Source: Ianthella basta
Taxonomy: Eukaryota; Porifera; Demospongiae; Verongiida; Ianthellidae
Direction of reading: 5' to 3'
DNA length: 64,000 bases
NCBI GenBank assembly: GCA_964019415.1
Contig: OZ025871.1
Coordinates: 4,804,129 to 4,868,128, forward strand
In this document: piece after piece, positions 46,339 to 56,050 of the stretch
Position numbering within the stretch: position 1 is the stretch's first letter
Layout of the letters: the number at the start of each line of letters is the position of its first letter
Position numbers and translations under genes: made by a program
The notes under the pieces: model-generated
The model's input: the letters and a program-made list of their open reading frames with translations, nothing else
Told to the model about the DNA's origin: nothing
Databases searched by the model: none

Positions 46339-46424
46339 GTGACACCTCATCAGGTGATGCTCCTCACTCAACAGGTTCCCAGCCAACTAATGAGGACACA
46401 GTGATGGAGCTGGACAGGACTGAG
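46339..46424 (+). CDS. Linker exon, gene B copy
   Basis: 86 bp, acceptor ACACAG, donor GTCAGT at 46425, phase 1 to 0. Same sequence as 39283 apart from PAD to PTN and A to V changes. Serine/threonine-rich, acidic at the end. Confidence 0.72.
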
Positions 46425-47084
46425 GTCAGTGACATTTCAGAGAGCAGTCTACATTGTACCATTTCCAACACAATGCCACAGTTGTCCAGTAGAGCCTGCC
46501 CTGTCCTTTGCCCTCCTTGTCCTGTCCTGCATGGTGTCTGCAATGTGACTGTTTACCTGTACATTGTCTAACTTGTCCTGTGAGTCCCTATACTGGACAG
46601 ACTGGGACATACTCAGGACATCACTCATACATACATACACTTTAATCAGTTGCTAACTAGTTGAGCTGCAACTCTCAGTTCTCAGTTATTATTCATCAGC
46701 TACTGTACCTTTGTTTATGGTTCATACTTTAGCACCAGTTGTCACTGGTTATGTAATGCCAGCCCTCACATGATCCTTCACATGGCAAGTAGGCTAACAA
46801 GATGGACAAAGAGATTGGTACTCTCTCAAACTCTTTTGTTAGTGATTTTACGTGTGTACTATGTTTTGTTTCATGAGATACTGCACATGTATAGTGATCA
46901 CTGATCTTCCCAGTGATTGGACCCATTCCCATTCCAACTGTTCACTGACCAGTTGTCAGGTTTACTGCCAGTTATTACAGTACCAGTTACCAGTTATGGT
47001 CCACTGAGTTCACAGCTCTACATACTGTTTGTCTCCATTGGATGTGGACATCCTCTGTGTGTCCCCTCGCAAGAACGTCCAGCC

Positions 47085-48336
47085 ATAGTTCATGTTAACA
47101 TTTACTTAAGTTCAAAGTTGTAACTAAACCTCCCCTCCCCAACACAGTCTACTCCTGATTAACCACTTGTAACCAGGCTGTCGTTAATTTGTTGGCTCAG
47201 CCTTCTGAATATTAGGACAGCCTGTGTGCTCTTGCTATTTTCCTGATAGAGTCTGAGGAAGTCTGAAAACAAACAGTAGTTAACATGGAGGAAGTTCAGC
47301 TGTTCACACTTAACAATTGGATCACAGTAGCCCGGCACCTTATAGCAATTGTTACTGACAGCAATCACTCAATGTCAAGCTGACCTTCCTCCCTTATATG
47401 GGTTGCATTAGCTAATAGTGTCCCACACTGTCCTTTGGTAGACTGAGGCATCAAAATGACAGTGGGCCTACATTAGACTGTTGTCTGTTTCTGTTATAGG
47501 AAGAACAACAAAGCTTTCCACTCGTGTACTTTCATAATGTATGAACTAATCATTATGCACCCTGACGTGGAGTGACATTGTGTTGTATATGTCCTACTGT
47601 TAGTGTACCAAACCACTCTCTTCACAAACCTAGACCCACCAAGAATCCTATCTGGACTAGCAAATACCATACTGTTTGCCTGTACACCATCTAATGTGTT
47701 CTGTGTGTTCTGCAAGACGTCTCTAGCTCACACACCCTGTCTGTTAGTGTCTGTGCCCTTTTCGGTCATTTGTGAGTGCTAAATTTTGAACAGTACAATG
47801 CCTGCCAATGTGGTCTAATTGTTATAATGTTGATTGCATGTCCAATGACATTCAGAGGCACCCTGTTTGAACGTGTTGTTAGTTACATAATTATTTGCTC
47901 AGTTCAGTGGAAGAGATGTAGCACTCCTTCAATTTGTAGTCCCACGGAGCACAACACTACGGACAGCCACCAGACTTCTTCTGTGAACTTTCCAAGACTT
48001 TCCTAACCTTCGGAGCAAGCATTCTACCAACTGTGCCATGTCTCCAGCCGACATCCTCCAATTATGGGAGTAGCAACAAGTGCACGCTCAGCCAGCAGTT
48101 TTGCCATTGTAGGCACAACGAAAGGTGATGCCATTCTCTCCATGCGCCCATCTCCATATGGTGGACTTCTGTTTGGCGCGGATGTGAAAAAGCTGGTGGT
48201 CAGCTTTTGCTCTTTGATACAGATGTGGAAAAGCTGACGCTGACTGGCTCACTATTTAAATGAGCGTAATTCAGTCATAACTGAGTCACACTAATGGTTT
48301 TTGACTCACAAGCTGTGTACAATTAGGCCTGTGACT
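47085..48336. other. Copy-B-specific sequence with a tRNA-like A box
   Basis: No homologous sequence in copy A. On the minus strand, TGGCACAGTTGG (48027-48038) is an exact match to the tRNA A-box consensus and is followed by GTAGAATGC, as in a D arm. No good B box follows, so this is at most the head of a tRNA-derived SINE. Nothing else was recognised. Confidence 0.35.
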
Positions 48337-48730
48337 GTTTACTTGCATTAAATAGGTTGGGAAGGCCATGGACTATAGCTGAGGCCACCATTTTAATGAT
48401 CTTTGCAGATATCATGTCTGGACCAGTAGCTTTCCTCTCATTAAGGGTAGACTATTGCTTAAGTACTGTTTCCTCATTAACCTCAGATAGCCTGAAAGTG
48501 ATGGGAACTGTGGTTAGTGACTGTTGCATGTCTGCAGCAGGTGGAAATGGGAGTTTGCTGAAGTGTTCTAGGAAACAGTCCACAATTTCTTGTGGCCTAG
48601 TTAGTGTCATTCCTTCATGTGTCAGGGACGGAGTGAGCTTTGGTTTGCCTCTGCCAAGAGCAGAGTTTAGCTGTCTCCAGACTTTCTCTGGATGATATGA
48701 CATACCTTTGCACACTGCTGCATAATGCAC
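48337..48730 (-). pseudogene. LINE linker and first RT motif
   Basis: KVWRQLNSALGRGKPKLTPS and EIVDCFLEHFSKLPFPPA are the usual linker between endonuclease and RT. After a TAG the frame resumes STLNERKATGPDMISAKIIK. No further RT motif follows. Confidence 0.75.
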
Positions 48731-48781
48731 AGCCTTTGCTTTTCACATTCAACGATTTACTTCTCTCTTTAGGTGATTAAA

Positions 48782-49357
48782 TTAATCCCAGTCCTCTTTT
48801 GCATTGCTGCTCCAGTGTTTCCTCCTAAAGTAGTTCCTAGATCTCATCAGTTGTCTGATTTGGGCATCAATCCAATCATCATTCCTACCCTTTCTTCTCC
48901 TAACCTTAACCAAAGGAGTATGCTTATTCACAATGTCAAGAAAGAGGGATGTCCAATAGTTCCACTCGTCATCCATATGGTCATAGATGTCAAGCACATG
49001 CCAGGGGACTGCCCACAAATCAGTCATAAGCTCATCAGGGGTGCATCTTTTGTAGCATCTCACCACACTTGTACTCTCAGGTGCTGACCATTCTCCAAAG
49101 ATCATTTGGTAATCGCTATTGGTTATAGCAGGTGTACCTGTGGTAGTGAACATCTCTGGATGTGTAGTGAATAGTAAGTCAATAAGTGTACTAGAGAGAT
49201 CTGCTACTTGAGTGGGTTCGGTAATTAGCTGGAAAAGATTATAATTCTCAGTGACTGACAACAGTTCGTTTAGCTGGTGTGATGGTGCCAGCATATTACA
49301 GTTCAGGTCCCCCATCAGTACAATTTCCTTCTTTTCGGCTGTATATAGCCCTGTCAA
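48782..49357 (-). pseudogene. LINE endonuclease C-terminal part
   Basis: This frame includes IVLMGDLNCNML, the GDxN catalytic motif of APE-type endonucleases. It continues with LIDLLFTTHPEM and ITNSDYQMIFGEW, the region of the SDH motif with histidine replaced by tyrosine. A linker with RRKGRNDDWIDAQIRQLMRS follows, typical of CR1/Jockey-group elements. The altered SDH motif and the upstream frameshifts argue against activity. Confidence 0.85.
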
Positions 49358-49611
49358 GATTGCAGCCTAGATTGTTTGTGGCATTCACATCGGCATGAGG
49401 TGTGACTGTTACCCAGGAGAACTGTTCTTCTGTTCATGTGCAATTCAAGCCAGATCATCTCTAATCCAGCCTCTATGAGGTCAAGTCTTCTTCTGCTTCA
49501 GCATCTATCAGGAACACAGATAAGTACACCACCTTCTCTCCTGTCACAATCTTTTCTATGCATATGATAGGTAGGGATGCTGATCTCATGGTCTGGGACA
49601 GTACAATTCAG

Positions 49612-50067
49612 TCATGTTTCACTTAGCCCAAGTATGACAGGTCTTTTGGCATTCTCCGTCAGCATCTTTACTTCGTCTATCTTTGGCAGGAGGCTCTGAA
49701 TGTTTAGATAGCACAAAAGGGGTGTGGCTGTGGACTCCTCCAGGGAAGACTTGCCCGAGTCTAGAAGGGTGTCAGTTAGTTCCAAACAGGAGATGTTCAG
49801 GTCACTCTCATTCCTCAGTAAGGGAAGCTCTGCCATGAGGTAGCCTGGACACAACCACTGATCATCCACACAGTCACTCAAGATCGGATACTCGGAGTGA
49901 GATACTCCACAGCATTTTGCAAGTGTCCACTTGGAGCACTTGGAGCACAAAATGGCGCGTTGGTTCTTTCTAACAGAATTGCTGCACACAGTACGCGGGT
50001 ACGCCACTGGGCCAGGATTCACTTCAACGTCTCTTGACATGGCCAAGATCATTATTATTATCATCAA
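49612..50067 (-). pseudogene. LINE ORF with 2A-like StopGo motif, PHD-like finger and endonuclease start
   Basis: A 151-codon frame starting with a hydrophobic run then SRDVEVNPGP at residues 11-20 (about 50038-50008). This fits the D(V/I)ExNPGP consensus of 2A ribosome-skipping peptides. Next comes a cysteine-rich block with AILCSKCSKWTLAKCCGVS and WLCPGY, a PHD-type finger of CR1-like LINEs with the last cysteine replaced by tyrosine. The frame ends with CYLNIQSLLPKIDEV and LGLSET, the first strands of the APE-type endonuclease. A TGA then interrupts the frame where WL would follow. 2A peptides are known in APE-type LINEs of several invertebrates. Activity of this copy is not established. 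Confidence 0.82.
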
Positions 50068-50499
50068 GTCACCTTTTCAGGGCTTGGAGCTACTTCTTAG
50101 ACGAGTTTTCCAGTCAGTCCTCCGAACAGATCGAGGTGGCAGAATCTGTCTTTGGCTAACAGTAAGCACGTTCAGCATTACGAATGTACTAGGCTTAAAT
50201 TCTGTCGCAAACAGAATATCAGTTTCTCCATACTTACTTTGTCTGTCTGGGTGATCATCACAGCACAGTTAATTTGTGGTAAAATAACGAAAAGAATCAC
50301 CGCAAGCCATGCGATCCACCACATAGCTGCCATTTCATTGATATATACGTACCAATGTCCAATACCAATACCAATAAGGTGCTGCAGTGACATCTGCAGA
50401 CAACATGTTTGTGTTGATGTTGTGTGCTGAAGGGTGGATACACCTATAGCCTCAGTGAGCATGCAGTGTTGCCTCCCTCCCCACCTCACATCACTACAG

Positions 50500-50611
50500 G
50501 ACTCCTCTGTGAGACAGACCCCCTGCCAGTCAGTGAGGAGCCAAGTGGGAACCTTCTCCACTGGAGCTGCAGTGGGAGGTGATGGGGGAGCAGTGGACCC
50601 TCCCACACAAG
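50500..50611 (+). CDS. Linker exon, gene B copy
   Basis: 112 bp, acceptor CTACAG, donor GTACTG at 50612, phase 0 to 1. Same as 40491 except GAFPT to GTFST and a T to P change near the end. The flanking homology with copy A begins at about 50374, directly after the LINE junction and an ATACCA repeat. Confidence 0.72.
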
Positions 50612-50873
50612 GTACTGAACAATGTTGAGATTTGAAACTAAATTTCAACTGCAAAAAATGTAATTATACTATCCACATCCATTCCTGTAGAGTGACAGAC
50701 CTCATGCACACTACATGTTCACACTACAACAGACACCTCCCTTTGAGTGTGACACTTGCTACACTGTGTTCCTGTTATTAGTGTGCCATTAGTTACTTGA
50801 TATGGTTTGCACCATACTCTATGGGTTAGCTGCTCCTGTATGTACATGCATCCTGTGTGTCTGCCCTGTGCAG

Positions 50874-51032
50874 CAGAGGCACACCCATGGCAATTGCCAC
50901 AACTGACACTCCCGAATGGACCACACCCACTCACAGTACAGGAGTGCAATTTCCCTCCACCTGCTGCTACCCCACAAGTCAGGGGGCTTTCCCCATCTGT
51001 GAAGGGACATCCCCCAGGAGGCATGCAATATG
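50874..51032 (+). CDS. Proline-rich exon 1, gene B
   Basis: 159 bp, acceptor TGTGCAG, donor GTACAC at 51033, phase 1 to 1. It encodes AEAHPWQLPQLTLPNGPHPL then FPPPAATPQVRGL and HPPGGMQY. Low-complexity, probably disordered. There is no equivalent in gene A. Confidence 0.6.
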
Positions 51033-51123
51033 GTACACTGTACAGTGTGTGTGCATGTGGTCCATGTGTGTAGGGTGTAGTCTGCTAGGTTACTGACTGT
51101 CCTCTCCTTCACTACTCACTCAG

Positions 51124-51240
51124 GTCCTCCTCCACAAAGAAGGGGTCCATTCCCTCACCCCCAGGCCTTTGCTCAAAGACCGATGTTCACTGACCCTTCT
51201 GTTATAGGGTATCCACCACACATTGCCAGACAGTATCAAG
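51124..51240 (+). CDS. Proline-rich repeat exon 2, gene B
   Basis: 117 bp, acceptor CACTCAG, donor GTGTGT at 51241, phase 1 to 1. It encodes GPPPQRRGPFPHPQAFAQRP then MFTDPSVIGYPPHIARQYQ. One of four homologous repeats of about 39 residues in this gene. Confidence 0.68.
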
Positions 51241-51520
51241 GTGTGTATGCGTGAACATGCAGGTGGTTTGGTGTGTGGTTTGAGAGAGTAATTTATATGT
51301 GTCTTTGTGTGCATTCACTGTCCATAGCAGTAGTGTTCGAGTTATTCATGGCATGTGTATACTGTAGTAATGTGAGAGTGCACTGCATTCTACACTTGGT
51401 ACAGACACTGTAGTGTTTGTTGTGTGCTGTGCATTGTGAGTTGGCATGGTGAGTGCCAACTGCAAGTTCTTTCCAACTAGTGTGTTCACTGAATTGCATG
51501 TCACTGTCTTCCCATCTCAG

Positions 51521-51616
51521 TCCCCCCTCCAATGAGCTGTAGACAGACTCCCTTCCCTCGACCACATGATTCAATACAGACATTCCCTAACTCATCTGGT
51601 GTGGGACAACTCCAAG
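51521..51616 (+). CDS. Proline-rich repeat exon 3 (short), gene B
   Basis: 96 bp, acceptor TCTCAG, donor GTACTG at 51617, phase 1 to 1. It encodes VPPPMSCRQTPFPRPHDSIQ then TFPNSSGVGQLQ, a shortened version of the repeat in exons 51124, 52057 and 53021. Confidence 0.62.
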
Positions 51617-51780
51617 GTACTGTAGTGGTGGATGTGTAGTATTATAGTGGTTAGTGTAGTGTAGTGGGTGTGGTTGGTGTGGTTGTGTATGGGTGCAGGT
51701 GTAAAAGTGTGCGATTGCTTGGTTGTTTCAATATGATGTCCAACTATCTTTTCAATTCTACATCTTAGCATTTTTCCCAG

Positions 51781-51822
51781 TCCAATTGTACCTCACAGTT
51801 GGACCTGTTCATACTCCTTATG
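51781..51822 (+). CDS. Possible micro-exon, gene B
   Basis: 42 bp, acceptor CCCAG, donor GTAGTA at 51823, phase 1 to 1, encoding QLYLTVGPVHTPY. The phase matches both neighbours, but the short length and weak donor make it uncertain. Confidence 0.35.
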
Positions 51823-52056
51823 GTAGTAGTAATTACATTCACAGTCCTCAAGGCTGGCCACCGTCAAACCGAGGTGAGGTGTGCTGTCAGTGGGAACCTT
51901 GAAGTGAAATTTGTGCTAAGTCTGTTTCCACATACACTGTATGAACTGAGTTCAGTAGTTGTTGTGTGTTGTCTGAGTAGATTATTGATTTTGTGCATGT
52001 CTTCCTGACTGCATGGAGTGCTCACTGATGTCCTCCTCTCTTTCTTCCTCACTCAG

Positions 52057-52173
52057 TTCCCCCTCTTCCGAGATGGTCTCCGCTCCCTCACCCACAGCCA
52101 TTTGCTCCAAGACAGATGGTCACTGACCCGTTTGCTACAGGGTACCATCAACACAGTGTGGGCCAGCGACAAG
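52057..52173 (+). CDS. Proline-rich repeat exon 4, gene B
   Basis: 117 bp, acceptor CACTCAG, donor GTGAGC at 52174, phase 1 to 1. It encodes VPPLPRWSPLPHPQPFAPRQ then MVTDPFATGYHQHSVGQRQ. Very similar to 53021, including the intron sequence before the acceptor, so it is a recent exon duplication. Confidence 0.7.
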
Positions 52174-52196
52174 GTGAGCATGTAATGTGCAGTGTG

Positions 52197-52197
<1 letters not shown>

Positions 52198-52287
<90 letters not shown>

Positions 52288-52297
52288 TGTGTGTGTT
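52198..52297. repeat. (TG)n microsatellite
   Basis: About 100 bp of TG repeat with two TATG interruptions, within the intron after exon 52057. Confidence 0.92.
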
Positions 52298-52731
52298 CTC
52301 TCCATTGACTGTAGGCTAGGTGTGTGTTTCCACTGAAGCATGTTATGCTACAGCATGTGGCCTATCCGCTGCCAACTCTACTATACTATCACTCGGCATG
52401 CACTAACCAGTACTTACGTACAATACCTGTTTTCAAGTGTACTCTTCAAAGGTATGTACGCTACTATTGCTAAAGCACATCAAAATGGGGAGAGTGTTTC
52501 TGGTTGTTCTAAAACCAAATACATGGTTCAATCATTGTCAGCTGACATAAAGTACAAGGCAGCATTCTGGGTACTCCAGCTCCTTTAAGAGACTCCACTG
52601 GTCCCCAGTGAACATGCCTTATATACACACTGTGACATAAGGCTGAGAATTGGTGTGAATAGTTAGTTTCTCAGCAGTGTAGTTCACATAATTCATTGCA
52701 GGTTGCCTCTTCTTTTCCATTTGCTGTCTAG

Positions 52732-52896
52732 GGGCCAGGAATCTCACCTCTTATGGCTTCCCAGATCTCTCAAGGAGTGCCATTGCCCCTCCCCCTCCTG
52801 CCCCGCCCATTGCTGTTGAGGCAGCCCTCACTCCACCTCATCATCCTTATGGACCAGACCAAATTTCATGGAGGAGACCTGCTGGACCACTGACCG
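52732..52896 (+). CDS. Proline-rich exon 5, gene B
   Basis: 165 bp, acceptor GTCTAG, donor GTGAGC at 52897, phase 1 to 1. It encodes GARNLTSYGFPDLSRSAIAP then PPPAPPIAVEAALTPPHHPY and SWRRPAGPLT. Proline-rich stretches could bind SH3 or WW domains; that is inference. Confidence 0.62.
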
Positions 52897-53020
52897 GTGA
52901 GCACTGCATGCAGTATTTGGTATTTGGTATGTGTTGTCAAAGCAGGGTTATGATTTGTCCATTTCTTCCTGACTGCATGGATCGCTTACTGATGTTCATT
53001 TCTCGTTTCTCCTCACTCAG

Positions 53021-53137
53021 TTCCCCCTCCACTGAGATGTGCTCCCCTCCCTCAACCACAGCCCTGTGCTCCAAGACAGATGTACACTGACCCGTCTGCT
53101 ACAGGGTACCACCCACACAGTGTGGGACAACACCAAG
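53021..53137 (+). CDS. Proline-rich repeat exon 6, gene B
   Basis: 117 bp, acceptor CACTCAG, donor GTAAGT at 53138, phase 1 to 1. It encodes VPPPLRCAPLPQPQPCAPRQ then MYTDPSATGYHPHSVGQHQ. Closest to exon 52057. Confidence 0.7.
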
Positions 53138-53170
53138 GTAAGTTTGTGATATGTGATGTGCAGTGTGTGG

Positions 53171-53205
53171 GTACATGTGTGTCTGTGTGTGTGTGTGTGT
53201 GTGTG
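53171..53205. repeat. Short (TG)n tract
   Basis: TG repeats with a TCTG interruption, directly after the donor of exon 53021. Confidence 0.8.
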
Positions 53206-53261
53206 TAGAGGGGTCATATAAGTTGCATATGTTGTATGGGACATGGTAAAGTACTATCATA

Positions 53262-53437
53262 CAGTGAAACCTGGCTAAGACAGCCACCTGTGGGCCAGTT
53301 CTGACTGACCTGTATAGAGAGGTGCCTGCTCTACAGAGGTAGATAACAATGTTTTAGTGCTATTTGTGACCAGGGAGGCTGGCCGCTTTAGAGAGGTGAC
53401 TGCCTAACTCAGTCACCATCTTAGACAGGTTCCACTG
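53262..53437. mobile_element. Mariner-like MITE, copy 2
   Basis: 176 bp with inverted ends CAGTGAAACCTGGCTAAGA and TCTTAGACAGGTTCCACTG, flanked by TA on both sides. Closely related to 37372-37546. TA duplication and a CAGT terminus fit Tc1/mariner-derived MITEs. Confidence 0.82.
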
Positions 53438-53984
53438 TATTACTGCTCTGAGAAAGCTTGAATTTGTGCATCATGCATTATACATCAATGCAGTTTCCAT
53501 TCTGAATTGCACACCATGTGCTGTCTTGGTGACTGTCAGTCTGTAGCATAGAGATTGAGATGTATGTACGTATAAAGTAGACACACATTCGGTTGAGGTG
53601 TCTTCCATCGTGGTGTTAGTTTGATAAGCACATAGAATGCACTTTATTTATCATGGTATGTACTTACCTACCACTACAGTGAACTGGTGTTAAGCTATGT
53701 GTGTAGGTGGGAGCCCTGTTCAGTTGGCTGTGTTGTACTGTGTGAGACAGCCTACATGTCCAAAACACTGTATAGTGTGTGCTTTGTGGATGACTCTTCA
53801 TACGAGTGCACCACGAGACTGTAGCCCTCTGATATATGCTTTATAGTATCAATGGTGGCTAAAGATCTGAATACTGCACTGCATGGCTTCTGTTCCTGTA
53901 CATGAGCAAGTGACAAGATTGTCTTGTTAGCATTGTCTGTCAATCTCCCCATGCATATTCCATCTCATGTTACTATCTCTGCAG

Positions 53985-54166
53985 TGACTGTCCCTTCAAC
54001 TGCTGATGTACCAGGACCCTCAGGCTTGACATATGCTTCCAGCATGGTCTCTGGTGACTACAGAACACTTGGGAAGAGACAAGACAACCCAAATGTTGCA
54101 GAAAGCACTGCAGTAAAGCGACATGAAGGTGTCAGTCCTGACAGAGGGCATCCACACCGACATTGA
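53985..54166 (+). CDS. C-terminal exon, gene B
   Basis: Acceptor CTGCAG, phase 1, stop TGA at 54164-54166. It encodes VTVPSTADVPGPSGLTYASS then LGKRQDNPNVAESTAVKRHE and a histidine-rich end. ADVPGPSGL and the spaced KR pairs match the end of the gene A C-terminal exon (42222). An internal donor (GTGTCA after GAAG at 54128) and another directly after the stop (GTGAGC at 54169) are alternatives. Confidence 0.65.
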
Positions 54167-54467
54167 AAGTGAGCTCATTCACTCTCTGTCATCTGTCTGT
54201 GGGTAGCAGCTACTCTTGTGCCTAGTAAAAATATTTGTGACACACTGTTGTAGTATGGTGGTACTGTACATGTGTATACACCATGCTCACAGTGCAGCCA
54301 AGTACAACGATGTTGGGTAACAGATTCATGTACATTGTACTTCACAGTTCACATTACCCTTCACATTCGAAAACACATACCCATAGATACCCGCCCACAC
54401 ACTCACCTATACAAACATGCACCGTATTGTAGATTTACACCCACACTTAAATACGCAGTCATAAATA

Positions 54468-54493
54468 CACACACACACACACATGCACGCACG

Positions 54494-54562
<69 letters not shown>

Positions 54563-54565
54563 GCA

Positions 54566-54637
<72 letters not shown>
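54468..54637. repeat. (CA)n microsatellite with GCACGC interruptions
   Basis: About 170 bp of CA repeat. His-Thr and Cys-Val frames across it are artefacts. Confidence 0.95.
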
Positions 54638-54638
<1 letters not shown>

Positions 54639-54794
54639 CACAAGCATTGCTCTAGATCTGTATGTTAAAGTTAGCCCTAGGGTGTCACTGCAAAGTTTTG
54701 CTCTGAATGTTGTTGCCAACACCAGCCTAATGTGCTACTGAAGGGAATAATATTGGAGTGGACACTTCAGTGATGTACAGTTATTGGGTATATA

Positions 54795-55168
54795 CAGTAT
54801 GTGACAATATAACGTTAACGTTTCGTTTCTACGGAACGCTTAAAGTATGGACCGTCATTTACTGTTGTACGGACCGTAGAACAGAAAGAATACATTCAGC
54901 CAGAAAAAAAACGATCGAAAAACGAAAATGTCGATGCGCAATTGGGCTAATCGTTCCGTAGCCCGTGGAAACGTTTTGTTCATATAGGCGCACACATCTG
55001 TAGAACTGCACAAGCGTGCTTGTCTTTGACCATTCTATGGAGCATGCAACAGACGTGCTTGTCTCTGACCGTTCTACATAGCGTACAACGGACTGTAGAA
55101 TGGTCGAATTTTACAGTTTAAACGGAACGAAACGGAACGAAACGTTAACGTTATATTGTCACATACTG
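54795..55168. mobile_element. Mariner-type MITE with 33-bp perfect inverted repeats
   Basis: The ends read CAGTATGTGACAATATAACG and continue TTAACGTTTCGTT identically, inverted, at the right. TA flanks both sides (54793-54794, 55169-55170). The 374-bp interior is CpG-rich, contains repeats of CTGACCGTTCTAC type, and has no transposase. Confidence 0.88.
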
Positions 55169-55170
55169 TA

Positions 55171-56050
55171 TCACTGATGAGCAGTGTCACCTAACCTGTT
55201 TATATGCATAAGAAAAACTAGTTAGCCACCTGTAGGGAAGAACAGTTTTTCAAGGTTCATTCTTGTGTATGTGGGTGTGGCCCTTTCTCAGTTTTACTAG
55301 TCTGTTGTTCTCCCTTACATGCATTTCAGCATATGCATGTCTGTGGATGGATATGTGCCTGCAGACCGGGAACAAAGGACTTCCTTTCATTTAACTAACG
55401 CACACATTCCCCCAGAAATCTTCCAGCCGCTGGCCACAGATGTAGTGGTGATTCCCAAAACTGTCAGATGTACTAAGGCTTGACTACACAAAGTAGTACT
55501 CATTATCACTCAAAGCTCAGGTACACCCATAGTACATGTGCAGTGTACAGATTACATGCAACCAGCAGTAGTGTAGTACCTAGGTAACATCCCAACAGCT
55601 CATGTCACAGTGTACAGTGTGTAAAGTATCATTTGCAACACACACACACACAAGGTGCACTCCAGAGTCATTCCCTCTAATTTGCATACGTAGGTGCTGT
55701 GCACAAAATGCCGTTGACAGTGTCAAGATATACTGTACCATAAATAATTTGGTGCCTTTTAATTCACTTTGTAACTCATTCATTCAAACTTGTGTGGATC
55801 TGAGCACTACTCATGTTTCCTACCATTTGTACTGATACCATGCGAAACTTCACTATAAATCTGCACATGTACAGAGTCTAATTAATGTATTTGGAACACT
55901 ATACCATTTTGTGTATGCTATGTATAAATATGTCTGTGTCTTCCACCTCCAACCACCTTGTGCATTGCAGATTCAGTGGAGTGACCTCTTTGAGTAAATT
56001 CTACTTATATAAGCCTTGTCTGAGCTATGTCTATACTTTGTGTGTGGGGG
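55171..56050. other. No recognisable gene
   Basis: Probably 3' intronic or intergenic sequence of gene B. Nothing supported. Confidence 0.4.

Larger units (their letters stand above)
44970..47080 (+). repeat. Segmental duplication, copy B
   Basis: Second copy of 37865-40020, starting around GACTCTGACAGGACTTGATG and ending around GTCCCCTCGCAAG. Beyond this point copy B carries about 3.3 kb where copy A has about 0.35 kb. Confidence 0.9.
48337..50350 (-). mobile_element. CR1-like non-LTR retrotransposon with 2A-like peptide, 3' part lost
   Basis: Read on the minus strand, the order is a hydrophobic N-terminal frame (from about 50330), a 2A-like motif, a PHD-like zinc finger, an endonuclease (49730-48780), a linker, and the first RT motif (KATGPDMISAKIIKMV near 48430). 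The homology then ends abruptly near 48340. LINEs usually lose their 5' end, whereas here the 3' end including most of RT is gone. Several stops and frameshifts are present. It lies in the intron between exons 46339 and 50500. Confidence 0.85.
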
